In this document: piece by piece, positions 53,162-62,802 of the stretch
Position numbering within the stretch: the first letter of the stretch is position 1
Layout of the letters: each line of letters opens with the position of its first letter
Assembly (NCBI RefSeq): GCF_000316645.1
Contig: NC_019684.1
Span: 3,129,501 to 3,193,500, forward strand
From: Nostoc sp. PCC 7524
GTDB taxonomy: Bacteria; Cyanobacteriota; Cyanobacteriia; Cyanobacteriales; Nostocaceae
Direction: 5' to 3'
DNA length: 64,000 bases
Position numbers and translations under genes: made by a program
The notes under the pieces: generated by a model
What the model was told of the DNA's origin: nothing
Database searches by the model: none
The model's input: only the letters and a program-made list of their open reading frames with translations

Positions 53162-54460
53162 TTATAGGCTAGATAGCACATCCCGTGCGATCGCTATGGT
53201 CTTGTCGATATCTTCTTCAGTATGAGCTAAAGAGGTAAAACCAGCTTCAAACTGAGAAGGCGCTAAATAGACACCGCGCTCTAACATACCGCGATGGAAG
53301 CGGCCGAATTTAGCTGTATCTGACTTTTTAGCATCTTCGTAGTTATGCACAGGGCCAGAGGTGAAGAATAAACCAAACATGGCGCTGATGTGACCACCAC
53401 AGGCTGCATGACCAGTTTCTTGAGCAACTTGCAACAAACCGTCTGCTAACTTTTTAGTAATCCGTTCCAGATACTCGTAAGTACCCGGCTTTTGCAGTAA
53501 CTCCAGGGTTTTGATCCCAGCCGTCATTGCTAAGGGATTTCCCGAAAGTGTTCCCGCTTGATACACAGGGCCAGCCGGGGCAATCATAGACATAATATCG
53601 CGACGACCGCCATATGCACCTACTGGCAAACCGCCACCGATAACTTTACCCATGGTAGTTAAATCGGGTGTAATGCCAAATTTTTCTTGTGCGCCACCAT
53701 AGGCGATGCGGAAGCCTGTCATTACTTCATCAAACACGAGTAAAGCTCCATGCTCGTGAGTCAGTTCCCGCAATCCTTCTAAAAAGCCTGCATCAGGGGT
53801 AATAAATCCAGCATTACCGACAACCGGCTCTAGAATCACACCTGCAATTTGATCGGGATTTTCTGCAAATAAAGCTTTGACGGCTTCTAAATCATTAAAA
53901 GGAGCGGTCAGAGTGCTGCTAGTGGCTGATTTTGGCACTCCTGGGGAATCAGGTAAACCTAGTGTCGCTACACCTGAGCCAGCTTTGACTAGGAACATAT
54001 CAGCGTGTCCGTGGTAGCAGCCTTCAAACTTGATGATTTTCTCCCGGTTAGTGAAAGCCCGCATCAGCCGCAATACAGCCATACAAGCCTCTGTGCCAGA
54101 GTTGACGAATCTCACCATTTCGATGCTAGGAACGGCATCAATCACCATTTCCGCCAGGACATTTTCTAGATATGAGGGCGCACCGAAGCTAGTACCTTTT
54201 TCCAAAGCTTCATGGAGTGCGCCAATCACCTCTGGATGGGCATGACCACAAATAGCAGGTCCCCAAGTTCCTACATAGTCGATGTATTGGTTGCCATCTA
54301 CGTCCCAGATATACGCACCATTCACCCGATCAAAGACTATGGGTTGTCCCCCTACAGATTTAAAGGCACGGACTGGGGAACTAACACCTCCTGGCATGAG
54401 GTTTTGGGCAGCTGCGAAAATTTCTTGTGATTTTGTGGTTTTAATCGTGGTATTTACCAA
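53162..54460 (-). CDS. hemL: Glutamate-1-semialdehyde 2,1-aminomutase
   Basis: A 432-residue PLP enzyme that turns glutamate-1-semialdehyde into 5-aminolevulinate, the entry to haem and chlorophyll. [19 protein letters not shown] near the start, [59 protein letters not shown] and [19 protein letters not shown] (PLP Lys) are diagnostic. The start is TTG at 54460, with AGGAG six bases upstream; this matches the family N-terminus. Monocistronic by position. Confidence 0.95.
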   Translation of the reverse strand: MVNTTIKTTKSQEIFAAAQNLMPGGVSSPVRAFKSVGGQPIVFDRVNGAYIWDVDGNQYIDYVGTWGPAICGHAHPEVIGALHEALEKGTSFGAPSYLENVLAEMVIDAVPSIEMVRFVNSGTEACMAVLRLMRAFTNREKIIKFEGCYHGHADMFLVKAGSGVATLGLPDSPGVPKSATSSTLTAPFNDLEAVKALFAENPDQIAGVILEPVVGNAGFITPDAGFLEGLRELTHEHGALLVFDEVMTGFRIAYGGAQEKFGITPDLTTMGKVIGGGLPVGAYGGRRDIMSMIAPAGPVYQAGTLSGNPLAMTAGIKTLELLQKPGTYEYLERITKKLADGLLQVAQETGHAACGGHISAMFGLFFTSGPVHNYEDAKKSDTAKFGRFHRGMLERGVYLAPSQFEAGFTSLAHTEEDIDKTIAIARDVLSSL

Positions 54461-54569
54461 GGTTCTCTCCTAACGTGGGCATTCAAAAAAAAGCTCTATC
54501 TTAGGATAGGGTTAAAAATTCCTTAGAACTTCTATCGTATAGAATTAAACGAACTAAAAAAATAACAAT

Positions 54570-54764
54570 ATGTTATACAAGTCCAATGAAGACTTGCCTT
54601 TAGAGATTCGTAACCAACTGTCTGAGGCATACCAAGACCTGTACCGGGCAGCTTTTAACTCAGCTCTTCATTGGTATGGTGAAGTGGCAAAAGCTCACCA
54701 GGTGGCACTTAGCGCAGTCCGAATGCAGTCGGCCATGGAAAAGAATGCTGTTCTGCAAAGGTAA
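54570..54764 (+). CDS. ChaB-family small protein
   Basis: A 64-residue protein: MLYKSNEDLPLEIRNQLSEA then YQDLYRAAFNSALHWYG. This is the ChaB domain (E. coli: PYKTKSDLPESVKHVLPSHA... IYKEAFNSAW), once tied to cation transport, with unproved function. It stands alone between divergent hemL and the plus-strand hisIE gene 96 bases later. Confidence 0.78.
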   Translation: MLYKSNEDLPLEIRNQLSEAYQDLYRAAFNSALHWYGEVAKAHQVALSAVRMQSAMEKNAVLQR

Positions 54765-54860
54765 AATCTGGGTGGATAGAAAAATCATGCCAGTTGCCCT
54801 ATTCATTAATGATATCGTGAAACCAGGCATCATTTTTTTATTTAGAGCAGATTAGCTGGT

Positions 54861-55511
54861 ATGTTTTCCACCGATTCAAATTCATTACACAATGCCATTC
54901 CCGTCGAAAAAATCCGCTACGACGAACGGGGTTTAGTGCCAGCCATAGTCCAAGACTATTTGGATGGTACTGTCTTGATGATGGCGTGGATGAATCGGGA
55001 GTCATTACAAAAGACTTTAGACACAGCACAAACTTGGTTTTGGAGTCGTTCCCGTCAGGAACTATGGCATAAGGGAGGGACTTCTGGGCATATCCAGAAG
55101 GTGCAAAGTATTCGTTATGACTGTGATAGTGATGCTCTGTTGATTGGTGTTGAGCAGATAGGAGATATTGCTTGCCATACGGGTGAACGCAGTTGCTTTC
55201 ATCAAGTAGATGGGGCAATTACCGCACCTCCAGGGGATACATTATCGCAATTGTTTCAAGTGATATGCGATCGCCGGGATCACCCTACAGAAAGTTCCTA
55301 TACCTGTAAGTTATTTGCGGGCGGTGATAACAAGATTTTAAAGAAAATTGGTGAAGAAAGTGCGGAAGTAGTGATGGCCTGTAAGGATAATGACCCAGAG
55401 GCGATCGCTGGTGAGGTAGCTGACTTGCTTTACCATACCCTAGTTGCTCTAGCTCACCATCAAGTAGATTTAAAGGCTGTTTATCGTAAGCTGCAAGAGC
55501 GGCGACGGTGA
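54861..55511 (+). CDS. hisIE: Bifunctional HisI-HisE (phosphoribosyl-AMP cyclohydrolase/ATP diphosphatase)
   Basis: A 216-residue fusion for steps two and three of histidine synthesis. HisI part (~1-120): [62 protein letters not shown] with the metal Cys/His. HisE part (~125-216): [40 protein letters not shown] and [12 protein letters not shown]. Length is standard for the fusion. Cytoplasmic. Confidence 0.95.
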   Translation: MFSTDSNSLHNAIPVEKIRYDERGLVPAIVQDYLDGTVLMMAWMNRESLQKTLDTAQTWFWSRSRQELWHKGGTSGHIQKVQSIRYDCDSDALLIGVEQIGDIACHTGERSCFHQVDGAITAPPGDTLSQLFQVICDRRDHPTESSYTCKLFAGGDNKILKKIGEESAEVVMACKDNDPEAIAGEVADLLYHTLVALAHHQVDLKAVYRKLQERRR

Positions 55512-55640
55512 GGGATTGGGGATTGGGGATTGGGGACTGGGAACTGGGGACTGGGGATTGGGGATTGGGGAGAAAAACTAATGACTCCCACCTATTGCCT
55601 ATTGCCCATTGCCTATTGCCTATTGCCTATTGCCTATTTT
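55511..55640. repeat. STRR arrays after hisIE
   Basis: About eight GGGGATT/GGGGACT heptamers (55514-55571), then six TTGCCTA/TTGCCCA units (55590-55636), separated by ~18 bases. The remaining gap to 56056 has no gene I accept. Confidence 0.85.
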
Positions 55641-56056
55641 TGTAATTCTTATCATTAGGTAAAATTTTCCTCACTGATTCCACAGGGTTTCCACAGGTGT
55701 TTTCAAAGTTTTCCACAGTTGCTGTACGAACGAATCGGCTCTTGCAACCTTATTGGGGATTTTTGACTCCAGCTATATGGAAACTCAACGGACTGAGTTT
55801 TCATTAAGTAATGTAACGAAAAAGTATATAAAACCCTGATTGTTCCGTTCACATTTATTTTTTATACCAGCGTTTTTAACATTTCGCAGCATTGACAAAC
55901 CCACCCCCTCTTATCGCACAATGAGGCGGCCGGGTTTTATATTTTGTGCGACTGCTAACATCAAAAATCACCTCAAATACCAGTGCGGATGTTGTCTGAA
56001 ACTGCCTCACTGCCAGAAATTCCCCCTATTGACTAACCTTGGAGAAGAAAAATCAC

Positions 56057-56254
56057 ATGAACGCAACAGTTAGTATTTTTACTGAAATCCCCGAACCTCT
56101 CCATGATTCCTTAAAGACTTACTTAGAAACTCATCCAGATTGGGATCAAAATCGTGTATTAACGGCAGCTCTGTCACTATTTTTGCTGCAAAACGGAGAT
56201 AGCGATCGCCGTGCTGCTCGTGTTTACTTAGAAACTTTGTTTCATCACTGCTAA
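56057..56254 (+). CDS. DUF2811 small protein
   Basis: A 65-residue protein: MNATVSIFTEIPEPLHDSLK then YLETHPDWDQNRVLTAALSL and ending AARVYLETLFHHC. This is the DUF2811 family of cyanobacteria, a helical ribbon-helix-helix-like small protein of unknown function. The ATG at 56057 is the family start, with GGAG 12 bases upstream; six further codons upstream are open but atypical. Confidence 0.82.
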   Translation: MNATVSIFTEIPEPLHDSLKTYLETHPDWDQNRVLTAALSLFLLQNGDSDRRAARVYLETLFHHC

Positions 56255-56413
56255 TTAAAACAGCCTTCGGTTCGCTAAAAATAGCTAATGTACCAGACAC
56301 CCTTGAGTGCTGGTACAAATGTTACTTGTTTTACTTATACAAAAATTTGGGTACGTTATCCGTACCCGTGCATCGATATTATAGAGGACTTGTATTTGAT
56401 TGTTGAACTACAC

Positions 56414-56468
56414 GTAGGGTGGGCTTTGCCCGCTATATCTGGGTTTTGGTGGGCAAAGCCCACCCTAC
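56414..56468. repeat. MITE-like inverted repeat (GTAGGGTGGGC type)
   Basis: GTAGGGTGGGCTTTGCCC (56414-56431) is a perfect mirror of GGGCAAAGCCCACCCTAC (56451-56468) with a 19-base interior. Common palindromic element of cyanobacterial intergenic DNA; here it precedes the 3' end of a minus-strand gene and can act as its terminator. Confidence 0.85.
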
Positions 56469-56487
56469 ATTAGTGTCTTGTTCATAC

Positions 56488-57204
56488 TCAGGAATTGGTT
56501 TCTAACTGGGAGTTAGTAGAAGACTCAAATTTATACCCGACTCCGCGCACAGTTTGAATTAATGCAGGTTGAGTAACATCAACTTCAATCTTTTTACGAA
56601 TTTGACCAATATGTACGTCTACAACTCGCTGATCACCAACATATTCATAATCCCAGACTTCTTGAATCAGTTCTGCACGTCGCCAAACTCGACCAGGATG
56701 GCTAGCTAAAAAATGTAACAGGTCAAATTCTAAAGCTGTCAATGGTACAGGCTGGCTGTTGAGTGTTACCTCTCGCCGTACCGGATCAATCATCAGTTTT
56801 TCAAATACTAAGCGTTTTTGTTCCGCAGTGGTAACAACGCGCTGTCTTCTCAATATAGCTGCTACTCTGACTTCTAGTTCTCCCAAGCCAAAGGGCTTAG
56901 TGAGATAGTCATCAGCACCTTTAGAAAAGCCGCGAATCTTGTCAGCCTCATCCGCACGGCTCGTCAGCATGAGAACAAAAACACCATTACGACTTTGCAT
57001 TTCTTGGCAGAGGTTAAACCCAATGACATCTGGCAAATTCACATCGAGAATTACCAAGTCAGGGTTAAATTGCTCAAATAAGGACAGAGCTGTCTTACCA
57101 TCTTCAGCAGCCTCCACCTGATAGTTTTGCTTCAACAAAAAGCGTTGGATTAAATTCCGAACCGCCGGGTCGTCGTCAACTACAAGAATCTTGGCAGGAG
57201 CCAT
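56488..57204 (-). CDS. OmpR/PhoB-family response regulator
   Basis: A 238-residue two-component regulator. Receiver domain (~3-117): MAPAKILVVDDDPAVRNLIQ, PDLVILDVNLPDVIGF with the phospho-acceptor Asp, MLTSRADE (Thr/Ser) and TKPF (Lys). C-terminal winged helix (~135-230): LTALEFDLLHFLASHPGRVW, DVHIGQIRKKIE and IQTVRGVGYKF. Start at ATG 57204 (MAPAK) or 57210 (MVMAPAK). No kinase gene is adjacent, typical for cyanobacteria. The specific regulon cannot be read. Confidence 0.92.
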   Translation of the reverse strand: MAPAKILVVDDDPAVRNLIQRFLLKQNYQVEAAEDGKTALSLFEQFNPDLVILDVNLPDVIGFNLCQEMQSRNGVFVLMLTSRADEADKIRGFSKGADDYLTKPFGLGELEVRVAAILRRQRVVTTAEQKRLVFEKLMIDPVRREVTLNSQPVPLTALEFDLLHFLASHPGRVWRRAELIQEVWDYEYVGDQRVVDVHIGQIRKKIEVDVTQPALIQTVRGVGYKFESSTNSQLETNS

Positions 57205-57885
57205 GACCATCACTTTGCACAAAATTAATTAAAATTAACAGCAGTGTTGCGTAAAAACGCGATTTTCACTTGGGAATTATTTAAGAAGCTACAAGGCTCA
57301 AAAATAAATTTCCTGATTACCCAGATCATAGTGTAATCAAGATGTTGGACAACGGCACTGGGAAGACTATAGTAGCCATTTTTACGGTTAAGTTCAGGTA
57401 TTGTCATGAGTGAATTCATGTACAGTTACCTAATGTTAGGTTATGAGCTACAAATGCTTCTTCGTCCAAGAGACTTTTTGATTTTAATTCAGTCGTGATT
57501 TAAAACTGTCTAATTTTAAATCTTTATGTGGATTGATACCACTACTGAATTTTGAGCTAAATCATGGAAATTTCCTCAAGTTACGGTAAATTGCTAAATC
57601 TGAAACAAAAAGTTTTTTTCAGAAAAACAGCATTTTTTAGGTATTCCCGGTTCAAATTCTAGGTTAGAGCCAGAATTGGTTAACGACATGAGGGTATACA
57701 CGGAGTTATGACAATATGTTAAAGTGGCTGTAGTTAAAATTCTTGGGTCAATCTGACTATGTGCTACTATCCTGGTAGAGCATAAAATTCGATCGATACA
57801 TTTTGTTTTCGATCAAATTTAGAATCTAAAATTGTTATTCTTCAACACAAAACTGCCGCAGACTAAGGCTGAAGTATAAACTCCC
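57205..57885. other. Long intergenic region between divergent genes
   Basis: About 680 AT-rich bases between the regulator and the CPP1-like gene. No accepted gene, no tRNA, no obvious repeat family. It contains the two divergent promoters; why it is so long is unclear. Confidence 0.4.
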
Positions 57886-58512
57886 ATGAGCGATCAAAAT
57901 CCCTACGAAAAACTTGGGGTGTCAGAAGATGCGAGCTTCGATGAGATTCAAGATGCCCGCAATCGTCTGATGGAGCAATATAGTGGCGATGCCAAGAGTC
58001 TAGAAATCGTTGAGGCGGCTTACGATGCGATTTTAATGGATCGCTTACGGATGCGCCAGGAAGGCAAAATCAAGGTGCCTGAGCGCATCCGCTTCCCAGA
58101 ACTGAGAGTACAATCGCCTCCTAAAGAAAGCCCAACCCCTCGCGAACAGTCACCTGCGTGGCTGCAAAATATTTTAGATCAGCCCACAAAGGCAGATGTG
58201 CTTCTGCCCGGCGCTTGGTATGTGGGTTTGAGTACGATTAGTATTTTTTACCCAGCAACAGGCGATCAAGTGTTGCAGCTGGCATTAGTGGTTGGGGTAG
58301 GGGTAAGTATTTATTTTCTCAACCGCAAAGAAGGTAGATTTGGCCGAGCAGTTTTGTTTACTCTCATTGGGCTAATCATTGGCTTAATTGCGGGGGGACT
58401 AATTGCTGGCTGGCTCTCGTCACAAATATTGTTTCTCCATCTCACAGCCAATCAGTTTTCCACTGTGCTGACGTTTATATTGTTGTGGTTAGTCAGCAGT
58501 TTTTTGCGTTAA
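57886..58512 (+). CDS. CPP1-like (DUF3353) protein with J-like domain and membrane anchor
   Basis: A 208-residue protein. Residues 1-60 resemble a J-domain without the HPD motif (NPYEKLGVSEDASFDEIQDA, AYDAILMDRLRMRQEG). After a Pro-rich linker (~70-100) three or four membrane spans follow (~110-208). This is the cyanobacterial/plastid CPP1 (DUF3353) family; in plants CPP1 is a chaperone-like protein protecting protochlorophyllide oxidoreductase. Thylakoid or envelope location is expected by homology. A terminator follows. Confidence 0.87.
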   Translation: MSDQNPYEKLGVSEDASFDEIQDARNRLMEQYSGDAKSLEIVEAAYDAILMDRLRMRQEGKIKVPERIRFPELRVQSPPKESPTPREQSPAWLQNILDQPTKADVLLPGAWYVGLSTISIFYPATGDQVLQLALVVGVGVSIYFLNRKEGRFGRAVLFTLIGLIIGLIAGGLIAGWLSSQILFLHLTANQFSTVLTFILLWLVSSFLR

Positions 58513-58573
58513 ATACAACTCACAACCTAACTCAGCCTTTAGAGTACCGACTCATTCGCCAATTTCTGAAAAG

Positions 58574-58601
58574 CCCCACTCTTTTAGAGTGAGGGCATTT
58601 T
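58574..58601 (+). terminator. Terminator after the CPP1-like gene
   Basis: CCCCACTCT (58574-58582) pairs with AGAGTGAGGG (58586-58595) with one bulge, followed by CATTTTTAG. Confidence 0.7.
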
Positions 58602-58637
58602 TAGTAAAGGTATTGTATTCAGGAAGGGGTTTTTAGT

Positions 58638-59345
58638 TCACTTGGTCAATGCTACATCTGATACTGTGGATTTGAAAATGAAATCTACGGCAGTGCTTAA
58701 ATTCGGCACAATCAAGTCAGGATGGTAAAGTTCTAATTGAGTGCGATCGCGGATGCCAGACTCGACGGCTATGACTTTAATATCATGCTTTTTCGCGGCG
58801 GCAATGTCGGCTTCTGTATCGCCCACCATCCACGTATCGGCTGCGGCTGGTAATTCCGCTAATGCTTTTGTCATTAATAAGGGTTTATCTTCAATATCAC
58901 GGGTTTTTACGTAGTCATTACTCAGGCAATAGCAGCGATTTTCTGGAAAAAATTGGACTAAATCGTATTTTTGAAAGGCATAGTCTAATTCTCGTACACG
59001 GCGCATCGTCATGACTGCCAAATCAACCCCAGCCTGTTGAATTTTTAGCAATGCTTCTACAGCACCAGGGATGAGACTGTCGTAAGCAAAGTAAGGTTCT
59101 GTGTGTACTGTTTTGCGTCGTAATTGGGCAAACTCTTGGGCTTGTTGCTCATTTAAGCCAGAATTTAAGGCAATTTGCTTTTCAGGAACACGCGATCGCT
59201 TCATCTGCCAAAATTCAGCTTTAGAAAGTTGTTGCACCGCTTGATCAGGATATCGGATTTCCTCTAGACAAAATTGATAAACACGGTAGTATCTTTCAGA
59301 AACATCCATAATTGGGCCGTCGAAGTCAGTAATCAGTCTCAGCAT
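58638..59345 (-). CDS. HAD-superfamily hydrolase
   Basis: A 235-residue phosphatase-like protein: MLRLITDFDGPIMDVSERYY with the DxD-type motif I (DFDGP; second Asp replaced by Gly, as in some HADs with DFDG), LAVMTMRR (motif II), and TWMVGDTEADIAAAKKHDIK (motif IV GDTEAD). A helical cap lies at ~20-85. Gph/phosphoglycolate phosphatase-like, but substrate cannot be told. Transcribed with, or just downstream of, hppD on the same strand at 129 bases. Confidence 0.85.
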   Translation of the reverse strand: MLRLITDFDGPIMDVSERYYRVYQFCLEEIRYPDQAVQQLSKAEFWQMKRSRVPEKQIALNSGLNEQQAQEFAQLRRKTVHTEPYFAYDSLIPGAVEALLKIQQAGVDLAVMTMRRVRELDYAFQKYDLVQFFPENRCYCLSNDYVKTRDIEDKPLLMTKALAELPAAADTWMVGDTEADIAAAKKHDIKVIAVESGIRDRTQLELYHPDLIVPNLSTAVDFIFKSTVSDVALTK

Positions 59346-59474
59346 CGGCGGAAGTCAATGTTAATTTTTATTAAAAATATTGTACCTTGGTATCAATAGT
59401 CAACAACAGGGTGTTGGGGGTAGGGTGTAGAGAAGACAGCATTGCTCAAAGCCGCGAAGAAAGCTCACAGCAAT

Positions 59475-60518
59475 CTACTGTAAAGTTCCGCGTTTCATCT
59501 GCTCACTTTCAATAGCTTCAAATAAAGCGCGAAAATTGCCTTCACCAAAGCCTTGAGCCTGACGACGACGTTCAATAAATTCAAAGAAAAAGGTTGGTTG
59601 TCCAAAGATGGGCTGAGTAAAGATTTGTAACAATACTCCTGGATGGGAATTTGGCTGCCAATCTACCAAAATTTGCTGTTGGGCGATCGCTTGTAATTCT
59701 AGAGGAGATAAAGGTAGTCCTGGGCGCTGTTGGAGTTGTGAGTAGTAGGTTTGGGGAACTGTCAGTAAAGATAAACCACGCTGACGAAATTGAGCGATCG
59801 CACTGACTAGATTAGGTATTTGTAAGGCGATGTGTTGAATTCCAGGACCACGGTTTACGTCTAAAAACTCCTGAATTTGGGAATTTCTGGAGGCTGGCTC
59901 ATTAATTGGTAACTGCACAGCACCGTTGCGGGAAACCATCACTTGGCTGTACAAGGCAGAGCGATCGGTTTGAATTTTAAAAGTCTGTCGGGGTTGAAAG
60001 TTGAGAATTTTTTGATACCAAGTCACCGCAGCCTCTAAATCGCCGGCTGCTACGTTCAGCACTATATGATCGATGGCGGTAATGGCGTTTGTTGATGAAG
60101 TTATGACTGAATCTTCATCTGGTGACGGTACTTTTTCGAGCAGGGTGTGAGTTAACCCACCCCAAGCAGCGATTTTGCTGCATTTGTAATTTATATTACT
60201 TACTTGGCGCTCCTCAAGGGATTGTAATATTGTCGCACCGTGAGCTTGAGCATGGGCGATCGCTGTTTCCACATCTGCAACGGTAAAGGCAACATCTGCT
60301 ACACCAGGGGGGTGTTGACGCAAAAATTCCGCTACTGGACTGGTTGGTAATAACGGCGAAGACAGCAAGAACTTCACAACTCCACTTTTAACCGCTTCGG
60401 TGCGAGTGTGGAATGAACAAATACCATTGGCTATGGGCGTAAAACCCAAATAATTAACAAACCAATCCCGCCAGACTTTGGCATCTTCTACATAGAAGTG
60501 AACATGATCAATTTTCAT
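59475..60518 (-). CDS. hppD: 4-hydroxyphenylpyruvate dioxygenase
   Basis: A 347-residue VOC-fold Fe(II) dioxygenase that makes homogentisate from 4-hydroxyphenylpyruvate, for tocopherol in cyanobacteria. Two VOC halves: MKIDHVHFYVEDAKVWRDWF and TAIDHIVLNVAAGDLEAAVT. Metal ligands are His in IDHIVLNV, His in GPGIQHIALQIPNLV, and Glu in TFFFEFIERR. The C-terminal GFGEGNFRALFEAIESEQ is diagnostic. Length is usual for the cyanobacterial form. Confidence 0.93.
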   Translation of the reverse strand: MKIDHVHFYVEDAKVWRDWFVNYLGFTPIANGICSFHTRTEAVKSGVVKFLLSSPLLPTSPVAEFLRQHPPGVADVAFTVADVETAIAHAQAHGATILQSLEERQVSNINYKCSKIAAWGGLTHTLLEKVPSPDEDSVITSSTNAITAIDHIVLNVAAGDLEAAVTWYQKILNFQPRQTFKIQTDRSALYSQVMVSRNGAVQLPINEPASRNSQIQEFLDVNRGPGIQHIALQIPNLVSAIAQFRQRGLSLLTVPQTYYSQLQQRPGLPLSPLELQAIAQQQILVDWQPNSHPGVLLQIFTQPIFGQPTFFFEFIERRRQAQGFGEGNFRALFEAIESEQMKRGTLQ

Positions 60519-60757
60519 AAATTCTCAAAGTCCAGCACCACAGCTTATCTAACTGTAAATTTTGCCTTTATAGCTAGATTTGCGAGTCTTTCCTAGGCAA
60601 TAATTATTTAAGCACACTTTATGAGACGTAGTGACTCAGTAGACAGAGCTAAGAGCATTGCACCGACTATCACAACAATTTTTTTTTGCATGGCACTATT
60701 TACATTTCTTTATATATTTATTACATAATACTAAATTACAGGCTCAATTTAGGAAAT
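60519..60757. other. Intergenic between hppD and the NYN gene
   Basis: About 240 AT-rich bases. A 35-codon frame at 60621-60728 with one hydrophobic stretch is open, but lacks a ribosome-binding site and I do not call it. Confidence 0.4.
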
Positions 60758-62035
60758 CTACTCACTAAATAGGGGATGATCTTCAGCCTTAGTAATTTCG
60801 TATTCCCTGCCAGTGTATTTTAAAAGAAATTTAGAGGATGATTGTAAAAACTTGGTAAAACTGGAACCTAGTTTTAGTTTTTTGATAATTGTATTAGGTG
60901 ATTGTCCAGAGAGTTTCTGTAATTCTGTACCTAGCTTTGACACAGATAATTTAGTCTGAGGTGATTTATGAATAATTTCTAAGAGTAAGTTCTCTAATAC
61001 TTCTTGAGAATTAATAGTCTTGACAAGACGTTGTAATTGTGTGCAATCTGATGTCGCAGAATTTGACAATATTTTTTCTGGTTTGACTGGATTTTTCTGA
61101 TTGAATTCTAGATGACATCGCTCTTGAAAAAGAGTGGCGATCGCTACTAATTTATTCAGTTTGTCCTCAATCGATTCTTGTTCCGCCTTAATTAAATTCT
61201 CGATTTTCTGCACCACATCTTCTAAAGAGGGAATTTCTATTGCTAATGAAAGGTCATAAAAAATATATTTTCCCGTGTTGCGGTTTTCTATATGCAAAAT
61301 TTGCCCTTGTCTACGTACCCAATATACTGTCAGACCTTGATTTTGTAGTTCATTACAGAGGTGAGTTAAAATTCCATCTCCAGAGCAGACTAAGATTTCT
61401 TTCACGCTAGGATAAGAACGTAAAATACTGGCACCAATAGCAATCATTTTGGCATCAGCACCATCTTTGCCATCAGGTACATGAACAAGTTGATATCCCC
61501 GCTCATATAATTCTACATCTTGCTTACCAACGCTGGGATTTTTCCAGTTTGCGAAACCGATTTTAGTATTGAGAGGGTATTTACATACACTAGCTAAAAA
61601 TCCTTCTATCTCACTATTGATTTTTAAATTTTCTACATCTAAAAGTAGGAGAGAAATCCCTATATCTTGTAACTTATTTTGAGTCTCTATTTGTTGTTTA
61701 ATTGTATTAATAGCTTGGCAAACAATCGGTGAATCAAGCCACCCACTTGATAGGATAGTTTGTAGGATTTCTTCAAAAACATTTAAACTAAAAAATGCTG
61801 TAGTGGGTTCAGTAGCTTTTTTATCTAAAGAGTTACTTCCTAAAATCAGTTCTGTTGTGGGAAATACTGGTATTTGATTATGTTCACTACTCTCCGCAGT
61901 CAATTCATTGTTTTGGGTATGAGGTAAGGCAGACTCTAGAAATTGTTTACCACAATTCTTGCAAAGGTAATTTTGCTTGCCGTTTCGATGACCGTTTTTA
62001 CGATATGAAGTTGATCCGCAGTGAGGACATTTCAT
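60758..62035 (-). CDS. Zinc-ribbon + NYN-domain + LOTUS-like protein
   Basis: A 425-residue protein of three parts. Residues 1-35 (MKCPHCGSTSYRKNGHRNGK, LCKNCGKQF) are a zinc ribbon as in IS1 InsA transposase proteins. Residues ~120-260 are a NYN (PIN-like) ribonuclease: ISLLLLDVENLKIN, DGADAKMIAIGASI, and EILVCSGDGILTHLCNELQN give the acidic metal site. The C-terminal ~75 residues (LLEIIHKSPQTKLSVSKLGT) look like an OST-HTH/LOTUS RNA-binding domain. It is probably an RNA-processing nuclease. No operon partner; the next gene is divergent. Confidence 0.8.
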   Translation of the reverse strand: MKCPHCGSTSYRKNGHRNGKQNYLCKNCGKQFLESALPHTQNNELTAESSEHNQIPVFPTTELILGSNSLDKKATEPTTAFFSLNVFEEILQTILSSGWLDSPIVCQAINTIKQQIETQNKLQDIGISLLLLDVENLKINSEIEGFLASVCKYPLNTKIGFANWKNPSVGKQDVELYERGYQLVHVPDGKDGADAKMIAIGASILRSYPSVKEILVCSGDGILTHLCNELQNQGLTVYWVRRQGQILHIENRNTGKYIFYDLSLAIEIPSLEDVVQKIENLIKAEQESIEDKLNKLVAIATLFQERCHLEFNQKNPVKPEKILSNSATSDCTQLQRLVKTINSQEVLENLLLEIIHKSPQTKLSVSKLGTELQKLSGQSPNTIIKKLKLGSSFTKFLQSSSKFLLKYTGREYEITKAEDHPLFSE

Positions 62036-62168
62036 CTTCTTCTTGAGTTTGTCATGTGCTGATGATTACCTCTGAGTATGGAATTTGAAAAGTGTACTTT
62101 ACATTTTTTAACATAACTGTTACATAGTGTTAATCGCAACTAATCAAGGTAAAAATTTAATCGTAAAT

Positions 62169-62768
62169 ATGACTACAAATATTCCCCCAAAACTGCGGAA
62201 GTTACCAAATCAGGCGATAGGAGCTAAGATTTTTCACTCCATCAACATCGTTAGCTTGTTCCTCATGCTTACCAGTGGACTACAAATTTATAACGCCAAC
62301 CCAGTGTTTGGTGGACGTACAGGTTTACATATCTCGCCGATATTTACATTAGGAGGTTGGTTAGCAGGTGGTAGACATTGGCACTTTGCGGCTATGTGGT
62401 TATTTTCCTTAAATCTGTTGTGGTATGGAATTTATATTTTCATCACTCGACGTTGGCGACATAGATTTGTGGGTGTGAATGACTGGAAAGCATTACAAAA
62501 AAGTCAAAATCCCAAGCGTCTAATTTATGCTTGGCATCGCATTGTCTACACATCGATAATTCCGATTTTGCTGCTAGCACTACTAACAGGTGTAGGGATG
62601 TATAAGCCAGCTCAATTTCCTTGGATTGTAGATATGTTTGGCAGTTGGCAAGGACTGCGGATTGTGCATTTCGCTTCAGTGCCACTGGTGGTAATATTTA
62701 CAATTATTCACTCATTTTTAGGTCACAAAGCTGGTGGTGAACAACTCACAGAGTCAATGTTTTGGTGA
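62169..62768 (+). CDS. Cytochrome b-type membrane protein
   Basis: A 199-residue protein with four or five membrane spans: AKIFHSINIVSLFLMLTSGL (His), GRHWHFAAMWLFSLNLLWYG (His pair), AWHRIVYTSIIPILLLALLT (His) and LRIVHFASVPLVVIFTIIHS (His). The pattern suits a di-haem cytochrome b of the kind that passes electrons to periplasmic molybdoenzymes. It is followed 34 bases later by a molybdopterin oxidoreductase gene, so the two form one unit. Start at ATG 62169. Confidence 0.85.
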   Translation: MTTNIPPKLRKLPNQAIGAKIFHSINIVSLFLMLTSGLQIYNANPVFGGRTGLHISPIFTLGGWLAGGRHWHFAAMWLFSLNLLWYGIYIFITRRWRHRFVGVNDWKALQKSQNPKRLIYAWHRIVYTSIIPILLLALLTGVGMYKPAQFPWIVDMFGSWQGLRIVHFASVPLVVIFTIIHSFLGHKAGGEQLTESMFW

Positions 62769-62802
62769 AACTATAAAATACGTAAATTTCGCATAATTAA
62801 AT

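Noticed and set aside
60621..60728. 35-codon frame with one hydrophobic stretch
   Set aside because: No ribosome-binding site, no recognised family (not PetN, PsbX or similar).
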